A DNA stretch of 64,000 bases, from positions 1 through 64,000 of the forward strand of contig NZ_JAAIII010000009.1 of the NCBI RefSeq assembly GCF_012932425.1. The letters run 5' to 3'. Each line of letters starts with the position of its first letter. The stretch's first letter is position 1. The position numbers were made by a program, and so were the translations under genes. This document shows positions 46,099-55,111 of this stretch, piece after piece. The DNA comes from Bifidobacterium oedipodis (lineage in GTDB: Bacteria > Actinomycetota > Actinomycetes > Actinomycetales > Bifidobacteriaceae). The notes beneath the pieces are model-generated. The model worked only from the letters and a program-made list of their open reading frames with translations, was not told the DNA's origin and ran no database searches.

Positions 46099-47577
46099 AT
46101 GGCTGCTGGTTCCAGGAGACTGCGGGGGTGGCTTGCGTGTATGGCCGCGTTGCTCGCCTCCCTGTTGTGTGTAGCGGGTTTGGGCAATGTCGCCCATGCC
46201 GATGACCAGGCCGTGACCGGTTCCGGGTCGATCACGTTCGAATACAAGCATGACGGTGATCCCGTGCCCGGTGTGAAGGTCGACCTATACCGAGTTGCCA
46301 CATGGTCCAAGGATTGGCAGGCCCAGCCAACCGAGGATTTCAAGAACTATGAGGTGGCTTGGCCCGACCTGACCACCATGGGCCAGAACGAGTTGCGTGA
46401 TTTGGCGAATACGCTCGCCTCGTACGCGCAGCGCGACGGTATCAAGCCGTTGGCTTCGGGCGAGACCGATGCGAATGGCGAGTATACGTTCTCGGATCTG
46501 CCGGATGGCCTGTATCTGCTGGTGTACGGCTCGTACAAGGATGGCGATCTGTCGTGCGATGCGGGTGCTCTGCTGGTTTCCCTGCCGACGAGCACGGACA
46601 AGGATAATACGGTCGAAGGCGTCAACGTGACGGTCGAGCCGAAGACCGAGTGCGAGACTACACCGTCGACTCCTCCCGAAAAGGATATCGAGATCAAGGT
46701 CGTCAAGGTTTGGAATGACGGCAACGATTCGGAGCACAAGCGTCCGTCGCAGGTTGTCGTCCAGTTGCTCAGGGATGGAAAAGTGTGCGACGAGGTCGTG
46801 CTCGACGAGTCCAATAACTGGGCGCATATCTGGACGGGTCTTGATCCGGGCCACGAGTGGAGCGTGGTGGAGAAGAGTGTGCCGGACGGTTACACGGTCA
46901 TCATCGACCGTGAAGGTCTGACCTACACCATCACCAACACGTATACCCCGCCGACGACGACGCCTGGTGAGAATCCGCCATCGGAGAATCCTCCCACGAC
47001 GCCGCCTTCTCCAGATGAAATCAGCAAAACCGGTGCTGATGTTGTTCGTGCTGTTGTAATAATTTTTGGATTGATTGGTTGTGGTGTGACAATGAAAATC
47101 TTTGTTAAAAAGGGCCTATCTATTGATGGCCGTATGGTTTGGATTTATTCATTTGGTGTATTGGTATTTTTCCTATATGTGGCGCTTGTGCTTATGGGGT
47201 GTTTGACCCAAGATTTTGTTGTGGCGTTGCCGCCATTCGTCGCTGCAGCATTTCTGGCGATTTGGAATTTGTCATTGTTGTGGATAGGGCATGAGTGCGT
47301 AAAGAAGCGTGTCCTTTATGTTTGGATGCCGCTATTGTTTGCGATTGTGGGATTGGTGTTAACCATCTGGATATATGCCACCCAAGTGACGGGTCTTGGT
47401 ATAGGCAAGGTTATTTATGCGTGTATTCTTCCGATACTTAACGCTTTGCCTGGCTTTATCAAGTTTATTGCTAGTAAGGATAAGGAGAATGCTGGGAAGG
47501 TGTGGTTGAATGTATTGTTGTCAGTTGCTTATTTGGCCATTTTTGTAGCATTATGCGTTGGGTTTGTTCTAATGTGA
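46099..47577 (+). CDS. CnaB-type pilin protein ending in a multi-pass membrane domain
   Basis: 492 aa. Signal peptide (~1-35, AHADD). CnaB domain 1 at ~40-190 (GVKVDLYRVATW and PDGLYLLVYG); CnaB domain 2 at ~200-275 (IEIKVVKVWNDG, GHEWSVVEKSVPDGY, TITNTY). A Pro/Thr linker is followed by ISKTG, an LPXTG-like sorting motif, and a TM. Instead of ending with a short basic tail, the protein continues ~160 residues with five or six further TM segments. That 3' part is clearly AT-richer than the CnaB part. GAGGGAG precedes the ATG. It is probably the basal or accessory pilin, anchored in the membrane. Confidence 0.85.
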   Translation: MAAGSRRLRGWLACMAALLASLLCVAGLGNVAHADDQAVTGSGSITFEYKHDGDPVPGVKVDLYRVATWSKDWQAQPTEDFKNYEVAWPDLTTMGQNELRDLANTLASYAQRDGIKPLASGETDANGEYTFSDLPDGLYLLVYGSYKDGDLSCDAGALLVSLPTSTDKDNTVEGVNVTVEPKTECETTPSTPPEKDIEIKVVKVWNDGNDSEHKRPSQVVVQLLRDGKVCDEVVLDESNNWAHIWTGLDPGHEWSVVEKSVPDGYTVIIDREGLTYTITNTYTPPTTTPGENPPSENPPTTPPSPDEISKTGADVVRAVVIIFGLIGCGVTMKIFVKKGLSIDGRMVWIYSFGVLVFFLYVALVLMGCLTQDFVVALPPFVAAAFLAIWNLSLLWIGHECVKKRVLYVWMPLLFAIVGLVLTIWIYATQVTGLGIGKVIYACILPILNALPGFIKFIASKDKENAGKVWLNVLLSVAYLAIFVALCVGFVLM

Positions 47578-47608
47578 GTTTTCTGTATTGTTTGTAAATT
47601 ATCAGGAA

Positions 47609-48523
47609 ATGTACAAGAATAATCCTTGCCATCGTAGGCGTGTTGATTGGGGTTTGCGTCTGCTGGTGGTGTTTTTCGTTGTGTTGTTGGTGGCGGGGAT
47701 TGGGCTGTTGGCGTATCCGTCGGTATCGGATTGGTGGAACAGGTTGCATCAGTCGTATGCGGTGGCCTCGTACATCGAGCGGGCGGATGACATGACTGCG
47801 CGCGAACGCGAACGATTGCTGGAGGAGGCTCATGCGTATAACGAGCGCCTGTTGGAGTCGGCGGAGGGAAACCAGTCGGCTCGTTGGAACGACCTGCTGC
47901 GCGCCAACGGGGACGAGGAGGCTCTCAAGCGGTATGAGTCCGTGCTGGACATAACCGGTACGGGGATTATGGGGTACGTGACCGTTCCGAAATTGAAGGT
48001 CAGGTTGCCTATCTATCACGGTACGGATGACGCGGTTTTGCAGATCGCTGTGGGTCATCTGCCGGGCAGTTCGCTTCCCGTGGGCGGCGTGGGCACGCAT
48101 GCGGTGGTGTCCGGGCACACGGGTTTGCCGAGCGCGCGCCTGCTGACCGGTCTGGACGAGCTGGCGGAAGGTGACACGTTCGCGTTCCATGTGCTGGACG
48201 GGACGTACACGTATGAGGTGGACCATGTCAGCGTGGTCTTGCCGGACGAATTGGACGACTTGGATATCGTGCCGGGGAAGGATTATGCGACGTTGGTGAC
48301 GTGCACGCCGTACGGGGTGAACTCGCATCGTCTGCTCGTGCGCGGGCACCGCATCCCCAACCCAAGCGTCGCGGATGATGTGTCGTATCCCTCGCCGGAC
48401 AACATGATCCTCCAGGTCGTAGCCGTTGCCGGTGCGCTGTTGGTATTGGCCGCGGTGGCGGCCGTCATATTGGCGGCCAGACACAAGCGGCATACGAAAC
48501 GTCAACCAAAGAACACGGTGTGA
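47609..48523 (+). CDS. Class C sortase (pilus polymerase)
   Basis: 304 aa. N-terminal TM (~18-38), then the class C sortase domain with catalytic His in VVSGHTGLPSARL, Cys in LVTCTPYGVNSHRLLVRG and Arg in the last part, and a C-terminal TM (~260-285). A lid-type DPW/DPF motif is not seen. The start is uncertain: ATG at 47609 has AGGA very close, a TTG at 47588 is alternative. It polymerises the major pilin and attaches the tip and base subunits. Confidence 0.9.
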   Translation: MYKNNPCHRRRVDWGLRLLVVFFVVLLVAGIGLLAYPSVSDWWNRLHQSYAVASYIERADDMTARERERLLEEAHAYNERLLESAEGNQSARWNDLLRANGDEEALKRYESVLDITGTGIMGYVTVPKLKVRLPIYHGTDDAVLQIAVGHLPGSSLPVGGVGTHAVVSGHTGLPSARLLTGLDELAEGDTFAFHVLDGTYTYEVDHVSVVLPDELDDLDIVPGKDYATLVTCTPYGVNSHRLLVRGHRIPNPSVADDVSYPSPDNMILQVVAVAGALLVLAAVAAVILAARHKRHTKRQPKNTV

Positions 48524-48578
48524 TAAGCGCCGCGATACAATAAACGTACCAAATGGGTTTTGGAAGGATGGTGTAAAA

Positions 48579-49058
48579 GTGTCGTCGTTTGGGCGTGGTG
48601 TGTTCAGTGATGGTGTGGTGGCGTATCTGGCGTCCTTGCCGGTGGTGGCCTCGGTGTCGCGTGAGCGGATCGTGTATGCGGACGGGTTCAAGGTGGAGTG
48701 TATGCGCCGGTATTGCGCGGGTGAGCGTGCGTCGGCGATTTTCCGTTCGGTGGGTTTGGGTCCGAAGCTGGTGGGTGCCAAGCGTGTGGAGCGTTGCGTG
48801 AACCGGTGGCGGCATGACGAGTCGATCATGCGCCGCGCCCTCGGCCAGGACACCGACAGCGAAACCGACGGCCAGACAACCGACAACAACACCAACAACA
48901 CAACAGTCAACCCCAATATGGATGAATTAGACGACACCACAGGAAAAGCACTTGCTACACGGGTCCGAGATATTGAGCGGCAAGTTGTTGTACTGCGCCA
49001 ACAGCTTGCCGCGTTGGGGTATACCGGTGAAGAAACGGAAGGCGATCCGGCTTATTAA
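48579..49058 (+). CDS. HTH protein with C-terminal coiled coil
   Basis: 159 aa. FSDGVVAYLASLPVVASV and the ADGFKVECMRRYCAGERASAIFRSVGL region resemble a helix-turn-helix of the kind found in IS3-type transposase OrfA and related bifidobacterial proteins. An Asn/Thr/Asp linker and a predicted coiled coil (RVRDIERQVVVLRQQLAAL) follow. GTG start with GGAAGGA 10 nt upstream. It follows the pilus sortase on the same strand, so it may regulate the pilus locus or be a mobile remnant. The end overlaps the convergent beta-helix gene by 4 bp. Confidence 0.65.
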   Translation: MSSFGRGVFSDGVVAYLASLPVVASVSRERIVYADGFKVECMRRYCAGERASAIFRSVGLGPKLVGAKRVERCVNRWRHDESIMRRALGQDTDSETDGQTTDNNTNNTTVNPNMDELDDTTGKALATRVRDIERQVVVLRQQLAALGYTGEETEGDPAY

Positions 49059-50524
49059 TTGCCTTGCGGCTCGTCGGCGAAACCGACGAAGAGGTTGTCC
49101 CGCCAGGTCACATGCGATCCGGTCGGATGCCAGTTGGCTGTGCGTGGAACAACATCGCCGCCTGCCCCAGCCTCATCATTGATGAACACGTTGCGCTCGA
49201 TCAGGGCCACGCCGTCGGCACGATTATCCTGATCGCGCAGCGGATTGCAGTCCGGGCCCAAGATAAACACGTTGTCGTGCACATGGGCATCCGGGTTGCG
49301 CGGAATATCGATCGCGCCCATCAGATCATGACGCGCCACGTTATGGCGGAAGACCGAATTCACGGCCATCTCATTGCAGAACATCACGGTGCCGCCCGTA
49401 TTGCCCGACGAATAGTTGTGCTGATATACCGTGCCATCACCGTAGTCTGCGTCCCAAGCCTGCCCGTCGCCGTTGCCGCGTTCGGCATTGAGCGTGTCGT
49501 AGGCCTGATTGTATTCAAACAGCGCGTTCTTGCAGCGCCATGGCCAGATTGCCGCCGCCACGCGCCCGTCATCGGTGGCCGAATAAATATCGGAGCAAAT
49601 CTGCCTCGCCGCACGCCGCGAAATATTATGCCGAATAATCGGCCTGTCACAATACATCACGGTGATTGCGTCGCCGCCGACATCCTCGACCACATTGTCT
49701 TCGATCAGCACATTCGTAGCACCATAGCGCGCAATCGTCGCGTCAGCGATGGTGCCGTCGCCATAGTCGAACTTGTTGGTCCACTGCCCAAGGCGGTCGC
49801 GCTGCCCGCCGTCAATGTAGTTGAGATATGCGGTGTATCCAACGGCGATGCCCCAGCGCGACGTTTGACGCACCTGGCAGTCGCGCACCGTAACGTCATC
49901 GAAGCGTGCGATATTCGATTCGACCGTTGCCGGATCGGTGGGGAAGTGGGCCATCATATAGATGCCGCCGTTGGCCATGTGTTTGTTGTAGACATTGCCG
50001 TCCACATCGTGCACGTTGAGCCGTTCCAGCACCACATGCTGCACAGTGCCGGCGTTTTCGGCAATAACGGCCACACCGGTGCGGTCCATGACGGCAAGAT
50101 CGTTATAGGCCAGTCCGTCAGCATCGTCGATGCGACGATTGGTGATGTCCAGATCACGTACTTCGACCCACGCCATGTCGCGCAACAGCAGTGCCGTGGA
50201 CACGTCACCCTTGTTCTTGTGCGGAGCGCCGCCGATTGGCGCGTGGTAATCCTGATGCCATACGCCACTACCATCCGCTTGGATGGACGGCAACGGCGCA
50301 TCCGCTGGTCCATAAGCACCAATCACAATCGGCTGGCCGGGCGCGCCCGAACCGGTGGGATGCAGATATTGGCCTTGGAATATGGAACCTCGTTCCAGCA
50401 GCACTTGATCGCCGGGTTGGAGCGTCAGCGCATTCACCGCAGACAGCGTGGCGAACGGGAGATTTGAATCAGTGCCGGGATTGGCGTCGTTGCCGGTGAG
50501 GGAAGAAACATAATAGATGGTCAT
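49055..50524 (-). CDS. Right-handed parallel beta-helix protein, cytoplasmic
   Basis: 489 aa without signal peptide. The N-terminus IYYVSSLTGNDANPGTDSNL, with PGDQVLLERG, is the cap typical of pectate-lyase-like beta-helix enzymes. Repeated coils follow (VLERLNVHDV, VTVRDCQVRQTSRWGIAVG, NVLIEDNVVEDVGGDAI, NVFILG). A sugar hydrolase or lyase acting on imported oligosaccharides is likely (GH120- or GH136-like folds exist in bifidobacteria), but no family signature is clear. AAAGGAG lies 7 nt before the ATG at 50524. Same strand as sdaA. Confidence 0.75.
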   Translation of the reverse strand: MTIYYVSSLTGNDANPGTDSNLPFATLSAVNALTLQPGDQVLLERGSIFQGQYLHPTGSGAPGQPIVIGAYGPADAPLPSIQADGSGVWHQDYHAPIGGAPHKNKGDVSTALLLRDMAWVEVRDLDITNRRIDDADGLAYNDLAVMDRTGVAVIAENAGTVQHVVLERLNVHDVDGNVYNKHMANGGIYMMAHFPTDPATVESNIARFDDVTVRDCQVRQTSRWGIAVGYTAYLNYIDGGQRDRLGQWTNKFDYGDGTIADATIARYGATNVLIEDNVVEDVGGDAITVMYCDRPIIRHNISRRAARQICSDIYSATDDGRVAAAIWPWRCKNALFEYNQAYDTLNAERGNGDGQAWDADYGDGTVYQHNYSSGNTGGTVMFCNEMAVNSVFRHNVARHDLMGAIDIPRNPDAHVHDNVFILGPDCNPLRDQDNRADGVALIERNVFINDEAGAGGDVVPRTANWHPTGSHVTWRDNLFVGFADEPQGN

Positions 50525-50654
50525 GGGGCGCTCCTTTGCGTATGACTGGTTAGTTTGGATATAGAGAGCTGCGATTGGTCGAGGGCGATTAGGGGCTGAG
50601 TCGGGAACAATCGGGACAAGCTGCGTTACGCGACGATTCGTAAGCCGTGGGTTG

Positions 50655-50690
50655 TGGATGGTATCGGTACTTTGGATGGTATCGGTACTG
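50655..50690 (-). repeat. Two tandem 18-bp repeats
   Basis: TGGATGGTATCGGTACT(T/G) occurs twice head to tail in the 234-bp gap between the beta-helix gene and sdaA (50525-50758). Nothing else was seen in this gap. Confidence 0.6.
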
Positions 50691-50758
50691 CGGATGATGC
50701 CGATGTCGCAGATAGTACTGCTGTTAGTGCGGCTGTATGTCACCAGCTCTGCGTCGCA

Positions 50759-52357
50759 TCAGCATTCCACGACGTTGACGGCGAGACCTCCTTTGGATGT
50801 TTCCTTATATTTGGCCATCATGTCTTCGCCGGTCTGCTTCATGGTGGCGATGGCCTGATCAAGGGTGACGATGTGCGAGCCGTCGCCAAGCATGGCCATG
50901 CGCACGGCGTTGATGGCGGTGTTCGCGGCCATGGCGTTGCGTTCGATGCAGGGGATCTGCACCAGCCCGCCCACCGGATCGCAGGTCAGCCCCAGATTAT
51001 GCTCGATACCGATTTCGGCCGCGTTTTCCACTTGGCTGGGAGTGCCGCCCATCACCGCACACAGTCCAGCCGCCGCCATCGAACATGCCGAACCAACCTC
51101 GCCCTGGCAGCCGACCTCCGCACCGGAGATGGAAGCGTTGCGTTTGAACAGGTATCCGATGGCACCGGCGGTGAGCAGGAATTCGCGCACGCCCTGCATG
51201 TTCGCGTTGGCGACGAAGTGCCAATAATAATGGAGCACCGCAGGGATGATGCCGGCCGAACCGTTGGTGGGTGCGGTGACGATGCGCCCGCCGCCGGCGT
51301 TCTCTTCGCTGACGGCCAGTGCGAACAGGTTCACCCATGCGGCGTCGGAGGATTCAAGCACCGCGTCGATGCGCTGGGAATTGCGGCGCAGCACGTCGGA
51401 GTTCGAGGCGAGACGACGGTACATTTTTGGCGCGCGCCGGGGCACGTCAAGTCCGCCGGGCAGCGTGGCCTCGCGCGAGGTGCAGCCGTGGTTCACGCAT
51501 TCGCGCATCACACGCCAGATATTGTCGATTCGGTCGTTCACCTGTTTGGCTGGCATGGTGGCCGTTTCGTTGGCCCACACGATATCGGCGATGCTCATAT
51601 TGTGCGTGTGGCACAACGCCATGAGCTCGTCGCTGGAAGAGAATGGATATGGCGCGGCCGTCATGGCGTCGCCAGCTGTGCCAGTATCAGCTGCGTCGGT
51701 GTCAGCAGCATCAGCAACGTCGGCAAAGCTGGTACCTGCGGGCGGCTGATCATGAATGCCGATGATCGGATCATCCGGTTTACCTTGGCGCACGAAACCG
51801 CCGCCGATCGAATACCAAACCTGTTCGCTCAGCAGACGGCCATCCGCGTCGAATGCTTGAAAACGCATGCCATTGGGGTGGGCGGCCATGCGCTGCCACA
51901 TTTCAAATGTCATGTCGCGCTCATAGTTGAAGGCTATGCGATGAGCGCCGGGGGAGCTCTGATCAGCAGTCTCAAGATTGCTGTTGGAATTGTTGCCAAG
52001 GTCGCTGTTGTGGCCGTCGTCAGAGCCAAGACCAGCGCCAAGATCGCCACCAAGACTGCCGCCGAGGTTCAGCGTATTATCCAGCGCGCAGGTTTCGCGG
52101 ATACGCAACATATGCTGCGTATCCACAGTGGCCGGCAGGTTACCTTCAAGCCCGGCCATAATGGCCCGATCAGTGCCGTGCCCCAAACCGGTGAGCGCCA
52201 GAGAGCCATAAAGCGTGGTCGCCACACGGCTGACCTGCGGCAGGTAATGATCGCGCTGCAGTGAGGCGACGAAATCATGAGCGGCCACCATCGGGCCGAC
52301 CGTATGCGAAGAAGAAGGTCCCACGCCGATGGTGAACATATCGAGCACGCTAAACAT
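50759..52357 (-). CDS. sdaA: L-serine ammonia-lyase (iron-sulfur type)
   Basis: Converts L-serine to pyruvate and ammonia. 532 aa; the start MFSVLDMFTIGVGPSSSHT and the Fe-S/substrate-site cysteines (VGCQGEVGSACSMAAAG and CDPVGGLVQIPCIERNAM) are canonical. Two in-frame low-complexity insertions are present: a Gly/Asn/Ser/Asp stretch at ~95-135 and an Ala/Asp/Thr stretch at ~200-225. These explain the extra ~70 residues over the usual length. The second ATG (52357) has GGAGG at the right distance. Confidence 0.93.
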   Translation of the reverse strand: MFSVLDMFTIGVGPSSSHTVGPMVAAHDFVASLQRDHYLPQVSRVATTLYGSLALTGLGHGTDRAIMAGLEGNLPATVDTQHMLRIRETCALDNTLNLGGSLGGDLGAGLGSDDGHNSDLGNNSNSNLETADQSSPGAHRIAFNYERDMTFEMWQRMAAHPNGMRFQAFDADGRLLSEQVWYSIGGGFVRQGKPDDPIIGIHDQPPAGTSFADVADAADTDAADTGTAGDAMTAAPYPFSSSDELMALCHTHNMSIADIVWANETATMPAKQVNDRIDNIWRVMRECVNHGCTSREATLPGGLDVPRRAPKMYRRLASNSDVLRRNSQRIDAVLESSDAAWVNLFALAVSEENAGGGRIVTAPTNGSAGIIPAVLHYYWHFVANANMQGVREFLLTAGAIGYLFKRNASISGAEVGCQGEVGSACSMAAAGLCAVMGGTPSQVENAAEIGIEHNLGLTCDPVGGLVQIPCIERNAMAANTAINAVRMAMLGDGSHIVTLDQAIATMKQTGEDMMAKYKETSKGGLAVNVVEC

Positions 52358-52439
52358 CATGCCTCCGTTAGTGGTGCTGTTGCAGTGGCGCAGCGCTGAA
52401 TAATCTGTGCTCGCCGACAGTTGCCAGTCTATCTATTTC

Positions 52440-52466
52440 TTAATTGTAAACTTTGTTTCGTAATTA
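52440..52466. promoter_or_regulatory. Imperfect dyad upstream of the LNB operon
   Basis: TTAATTGTAAAC-TTT-GTTTCGTAATTA, an A/T-rich imperfect dyad about 75 bp upstream of the promoter. Candidate site for a regulator of the LNB operon (ROK-type NagR is known in bifidobacteria). No NagR gene is in this window. Confidence 0.3.
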
Positions 52467-52540
52467 CGCTGCAGGGTGTGTGGCGAACGCTGGCCGAATC
52501 TTAGGCGTTGCAACGGGGCGCGCTGAATTTGTTAGCAAGG

Positions 52541-52569
52541 TTGACATTTAAGAAAGTTCGCAATAATAT
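52541..52569 (+). promoter_or_regulatory. Promoter of the LNB/GNB operon
   Basis: TTGACA (52541-52546), 17-bp spacer, TAATAT (52564-52569): near-consensus sigma-A promoter. It lies 55 bp upstream of the solute-binding-protein start. Confidence 0.8.
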
Positions 52570-52623
52570 CGTTCACAGTTGTCACGCCGAAGTGGCAGCG
52601 CACAATCGAAGGAGATAGAGATT

Positions 52624-53940
52624 ATGGTATCGCACAACAAGCGCATCATTGCCTCTTTGGCGGCTGTCGCCATGATGGGTGTTGGTCTTGCTGCCTGCGG
52701 CAACGACACCGCCAACACCGACAATCCCTCGTCCGATGGAGGGGTCGTCAACATTACGTACATGCACCGTCTGCCTGATAGCGATGGCATGACGCTGGTC
52801 AAGGACATTGTGGCCAAGTGGAACAAGGATCATCCGAACATTCAGGTTACGGCCACCAAGTTCGACGGCAATGCCTCCGATATGATCAAGAAGCTTGAAA
52901 CCGACGTCAAGGCCGGCAACGCCCCCGATCTGGCGCAGGTCGGCTACGCCGAGGTCCCCGAGGTCTTCACCAAGGGCCTGCTGCAGGATGTGACCGATGA
53001 GGCCGCCAAGTATCAGGATGATTTCGCTTCCGGCCCGTTCTCGCTGATGCAGGTGGGTGGCAAGACCTACGGTCTGCCGCAGGATACCGGCCCGCTGGTT
53101 TACTTCTACAACAAGGCTGAGTTCGATAAGCTCGGCATCACCGAAGTTCCGCAGACCAAGGACGACTTTATCGCCGCCGCCAAGACCGCTGCGGCCGCCG
53201 GCAAGTACATCATGAGCTACCAGGCCGATGAGGCCGGCAACATGCTCTCCGGTCTGGCCGGTGCTTCCGAAGGCTGGTACAAGGTCGAAGGCGACTCCTG
53301 GGTAGTCAACACCGAGACCGACGGTTCCGAGGCTGTGGCTGACTTCTATCAGCAGCTGCTCGACGCCAAGGCCACCACTACCAATCCGCGTTGGGATCCG
53401 TCCTTCGACGCTTCCCTGCAGGATGGCTCGCTGATCGGCACTGTGGCCGCCGCTTGGGAGGCCCCGCTGTTCATGGATTCCTCCGGTGGCACTGGTTCCG
53501 GCGAATGGCAGGTTGCCCAGCTTGGCGACTGGTTCGGCAATAAGGGCAAGACCGGCCCCGACGGTGGTTCCGGTGTGGCCGTGCTGAAGGGCTCCGAGCA
53601 TCCGGCTGAGGCCATGGAATTCCTCGACTGGTTCAACACCCAGGTCGAAGACCTCGTCTCCCAGGGCCTGGTTGTGGCCGCCACCACTGAGGAAGCCAAG
53701 ACCCCGCAGAAGTGGTCTGAGTTCTTCGGCGGCCAGGACATCATGGCCGAGTTCGCTACCGCCAACGACAACATGGGCGACTTCACCTACATGCCCGGCT
53801 TCTCCGCTGTGGGTGCCGCGATGAAGGAAACCGCCGCCAAGGCTGTGGACGGCTCCGGCAAGGTCGCCGACGTCTTCTCCGTGGCGCAGACCACCTCCGT
53901 GGACACGTTGAAGAACCTCAACCTGTCCGTCAAGGAGTAA
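52624..53940 (+). CDS. gltA: LNB/GNB-binding lipoprotein of the ABC importer (GL-BP)
   Basis: 438 aa lipoprotein that captures lacto-N-biose and galacto-N-biose. Signal and lipobox MGVGLAACG (Cys ~22), then a family-1 sugar-binding fold (NITYMHRLPDSDGMTLVKDI, AQVGYAEVPEVF, YGLPQDTGPLVYFYN). The start at 52624 follows AAGGAG. Gene order to the permeases and lnpA matches the established bifidobacterial lnp cluster, which fixes the substrate well. Confidence 0.92.
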   Translation: MVSHNKRIIASLAAVAMMGVGLAACGNDTANTDNPSSDGGVVNITYMHRLPDSDGMTLVKDIVAKWNKDHPNIQVTATKFDGNASDMIKKLETDVKAGNAPDLAQVGYAEVPEVFTKGLLQDVTDEAAKYQDDFASGPFSLMQVGGKTYGLPQDTGPLVYFYNKAEFDKLGITEVPQTKDDFIAAAKTAAAAGKYIMSYQADEAGNMLSGLAGASEGWYKVEGDSWVVNTETDGSEAVADFYQQLLDAKATTTNPRWDPSFDASLQDGSLIGTVAAAWEAPLFMDSSGGTGSGEWQVAQLGDWFGNKGKTGPDGGSGVAVLKGSEHPAEAMEFLDWFNTQVEDLVSQGLVVAATTEEAKTPQKWSEFFGGQDIMAEFATANDNMGDFTYMPGFSAVGAAMKETAAKAVDGSGKVADVFSVAQTTSVDTLKNLNLSVKE

Positions 53941-54003
53941 CACATAGCTTGCAAGTGGGCCCCTCCCCACGCGTAAGCGTCCGATGCTGAAGCATCGTTT
54001 GAG

Positions 54004-54033
54004 CGAAAGGCCGGGGCAATCTCCGGCCTTTCG
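54004..54033 (+). terminator. Attenuator hairpin after GL-BP gene
   Basis: CGAAAGGCCGG / CCGGCCTTTCG, perfect 11-bp stem with 8-nt loop; followed by TGTATCC, not a T-run. Fits partial termination that favours binding-protein mRNA. Confidence 0.65.
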
Positions 54034-54136
54034 TGTATCCGCAGAGATTTCTTTTACTCCCTGCGCATGGGGCATGTGCGTGACGTGCCCTGCATATGTT
54101 TGCTTTCCGCTGTTTTAAGAGACAGGCGTATCAATC

Positions 54137-55111
54137 ATGACTGCAACAACTTCAACGGTCGCGGCCGGCAAGGCGAAGCGCCGCGCGGCCAAGCCGAAGG
54201 CGTCTTTGGCCGCCAAACGCGAGAACCGCACCGGCTGGGCGTTTATGGCCCCCTTCGGTCTGCTTTTCGCATTCGTATTCATCCTGCCCATCATCTGGGC
54301 TGTGTACAACAGTTTCTTCCGTCAGGTCACCGAAGGCGGTGGCGCCTATGGTGGCGGTGAACTGGTCAACAAATTCGTCGGATTGGAGAACTTCCAGTAC
54401 GTCATTACTTCGGGGCAGTTCTGGACAGGCGTGGGCCATGTGCTGATTTACACCGTCATCCAGGTGCCGATTATGATTATCGCCGCCCTGGCCTTGGCGA
54501 TGGTGGTTGACTCCTTCGTGGTCAAGCACATCACCGGCTTCCGTCTGGGATACTTCCTGCCCTACGCCATCCCCGGCGTGGTGGCCTCGATCATCTGGGT
54601 CTACCTCTACAACGGGCAGATTTCGCCCATCGTCAAGGGCCTGGCTGCATTGGGCATCAACGTCGACTTCTTCGCTGACAATGTAGTGCTCGCCTCCATG
54701 GCCAACATCACCACATGGACCTTCACCGGCTACAACATGCTGATCTTCCTCGCCGCGCTGCAGGCCATTCCGCACGATCTCTACGAGGCTGCGCGCATCG
54801 ACGGTGCCAACGGCTGGCAGATCGCCATGAAGATCAAGCTGCCCAACGTGCGCTCCGCCGCGCTGCTTGCCATGCTGCTGTCCATCGTGGGCACCATCCA
54901 GCTGTTCAACGAGCCTCAGGTTATGCAGATTTCCGATCCGGGCATCTCCAAGGCCTATACGCCGATGATGATGGCCATGAACACCTCGCAGGGCACCATC
55001 ACCCCGTCCGGTGACGGACCGGCGTCGGCCATCGCCATCGTTATGGCCCTGATCGCAGGCGTGCTGGCCATGGCCTACGCCCTTATCGAGAGGAAGGTGA
55101 ACGAACAATGA
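54137..55111 (+). CDS. gltB: LNB/GNB ABC transporter permease 1
   Basis: 324 aa MalF-type permease. A basic ~30-residue N-terminus (Lys/Arg/Ala-rich) precedes six TM segments; the EAA loop DLYEAARIDGANGWQIAMKI is near 220. It overlaps the next permease by 4 bp (ATGA). The ATPase is not encoded here. Confidence 0.92.
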   Translation: MTATTSTVAAGKAKRRAAKPKASLAAKRENRTGWAFMAPFGLLFAFVFILPIIWAVYNSFFRQVTEGGGAYGGGELVNKFVGLENFQYVITSGQFWTGVGHVLIYTVIQVPIMIIAALALAMVVDSFVVKHITGFRLGYFLPYAIPGVVASIIWVYLYNGQISPIVKGLAALGINVDFFADNVVLASMANITTWTFTGYNMLIFLAALQAIPHDLYEAARIDGANGWQIAMKIKLPNVRSAALLAMLLSIVGTIQLFNEPQVMQISDPGISKAYTPMMMAMNTSQGTITPSGDGPASAIAIVMALIAGVLAMAYALIERKVNEQ

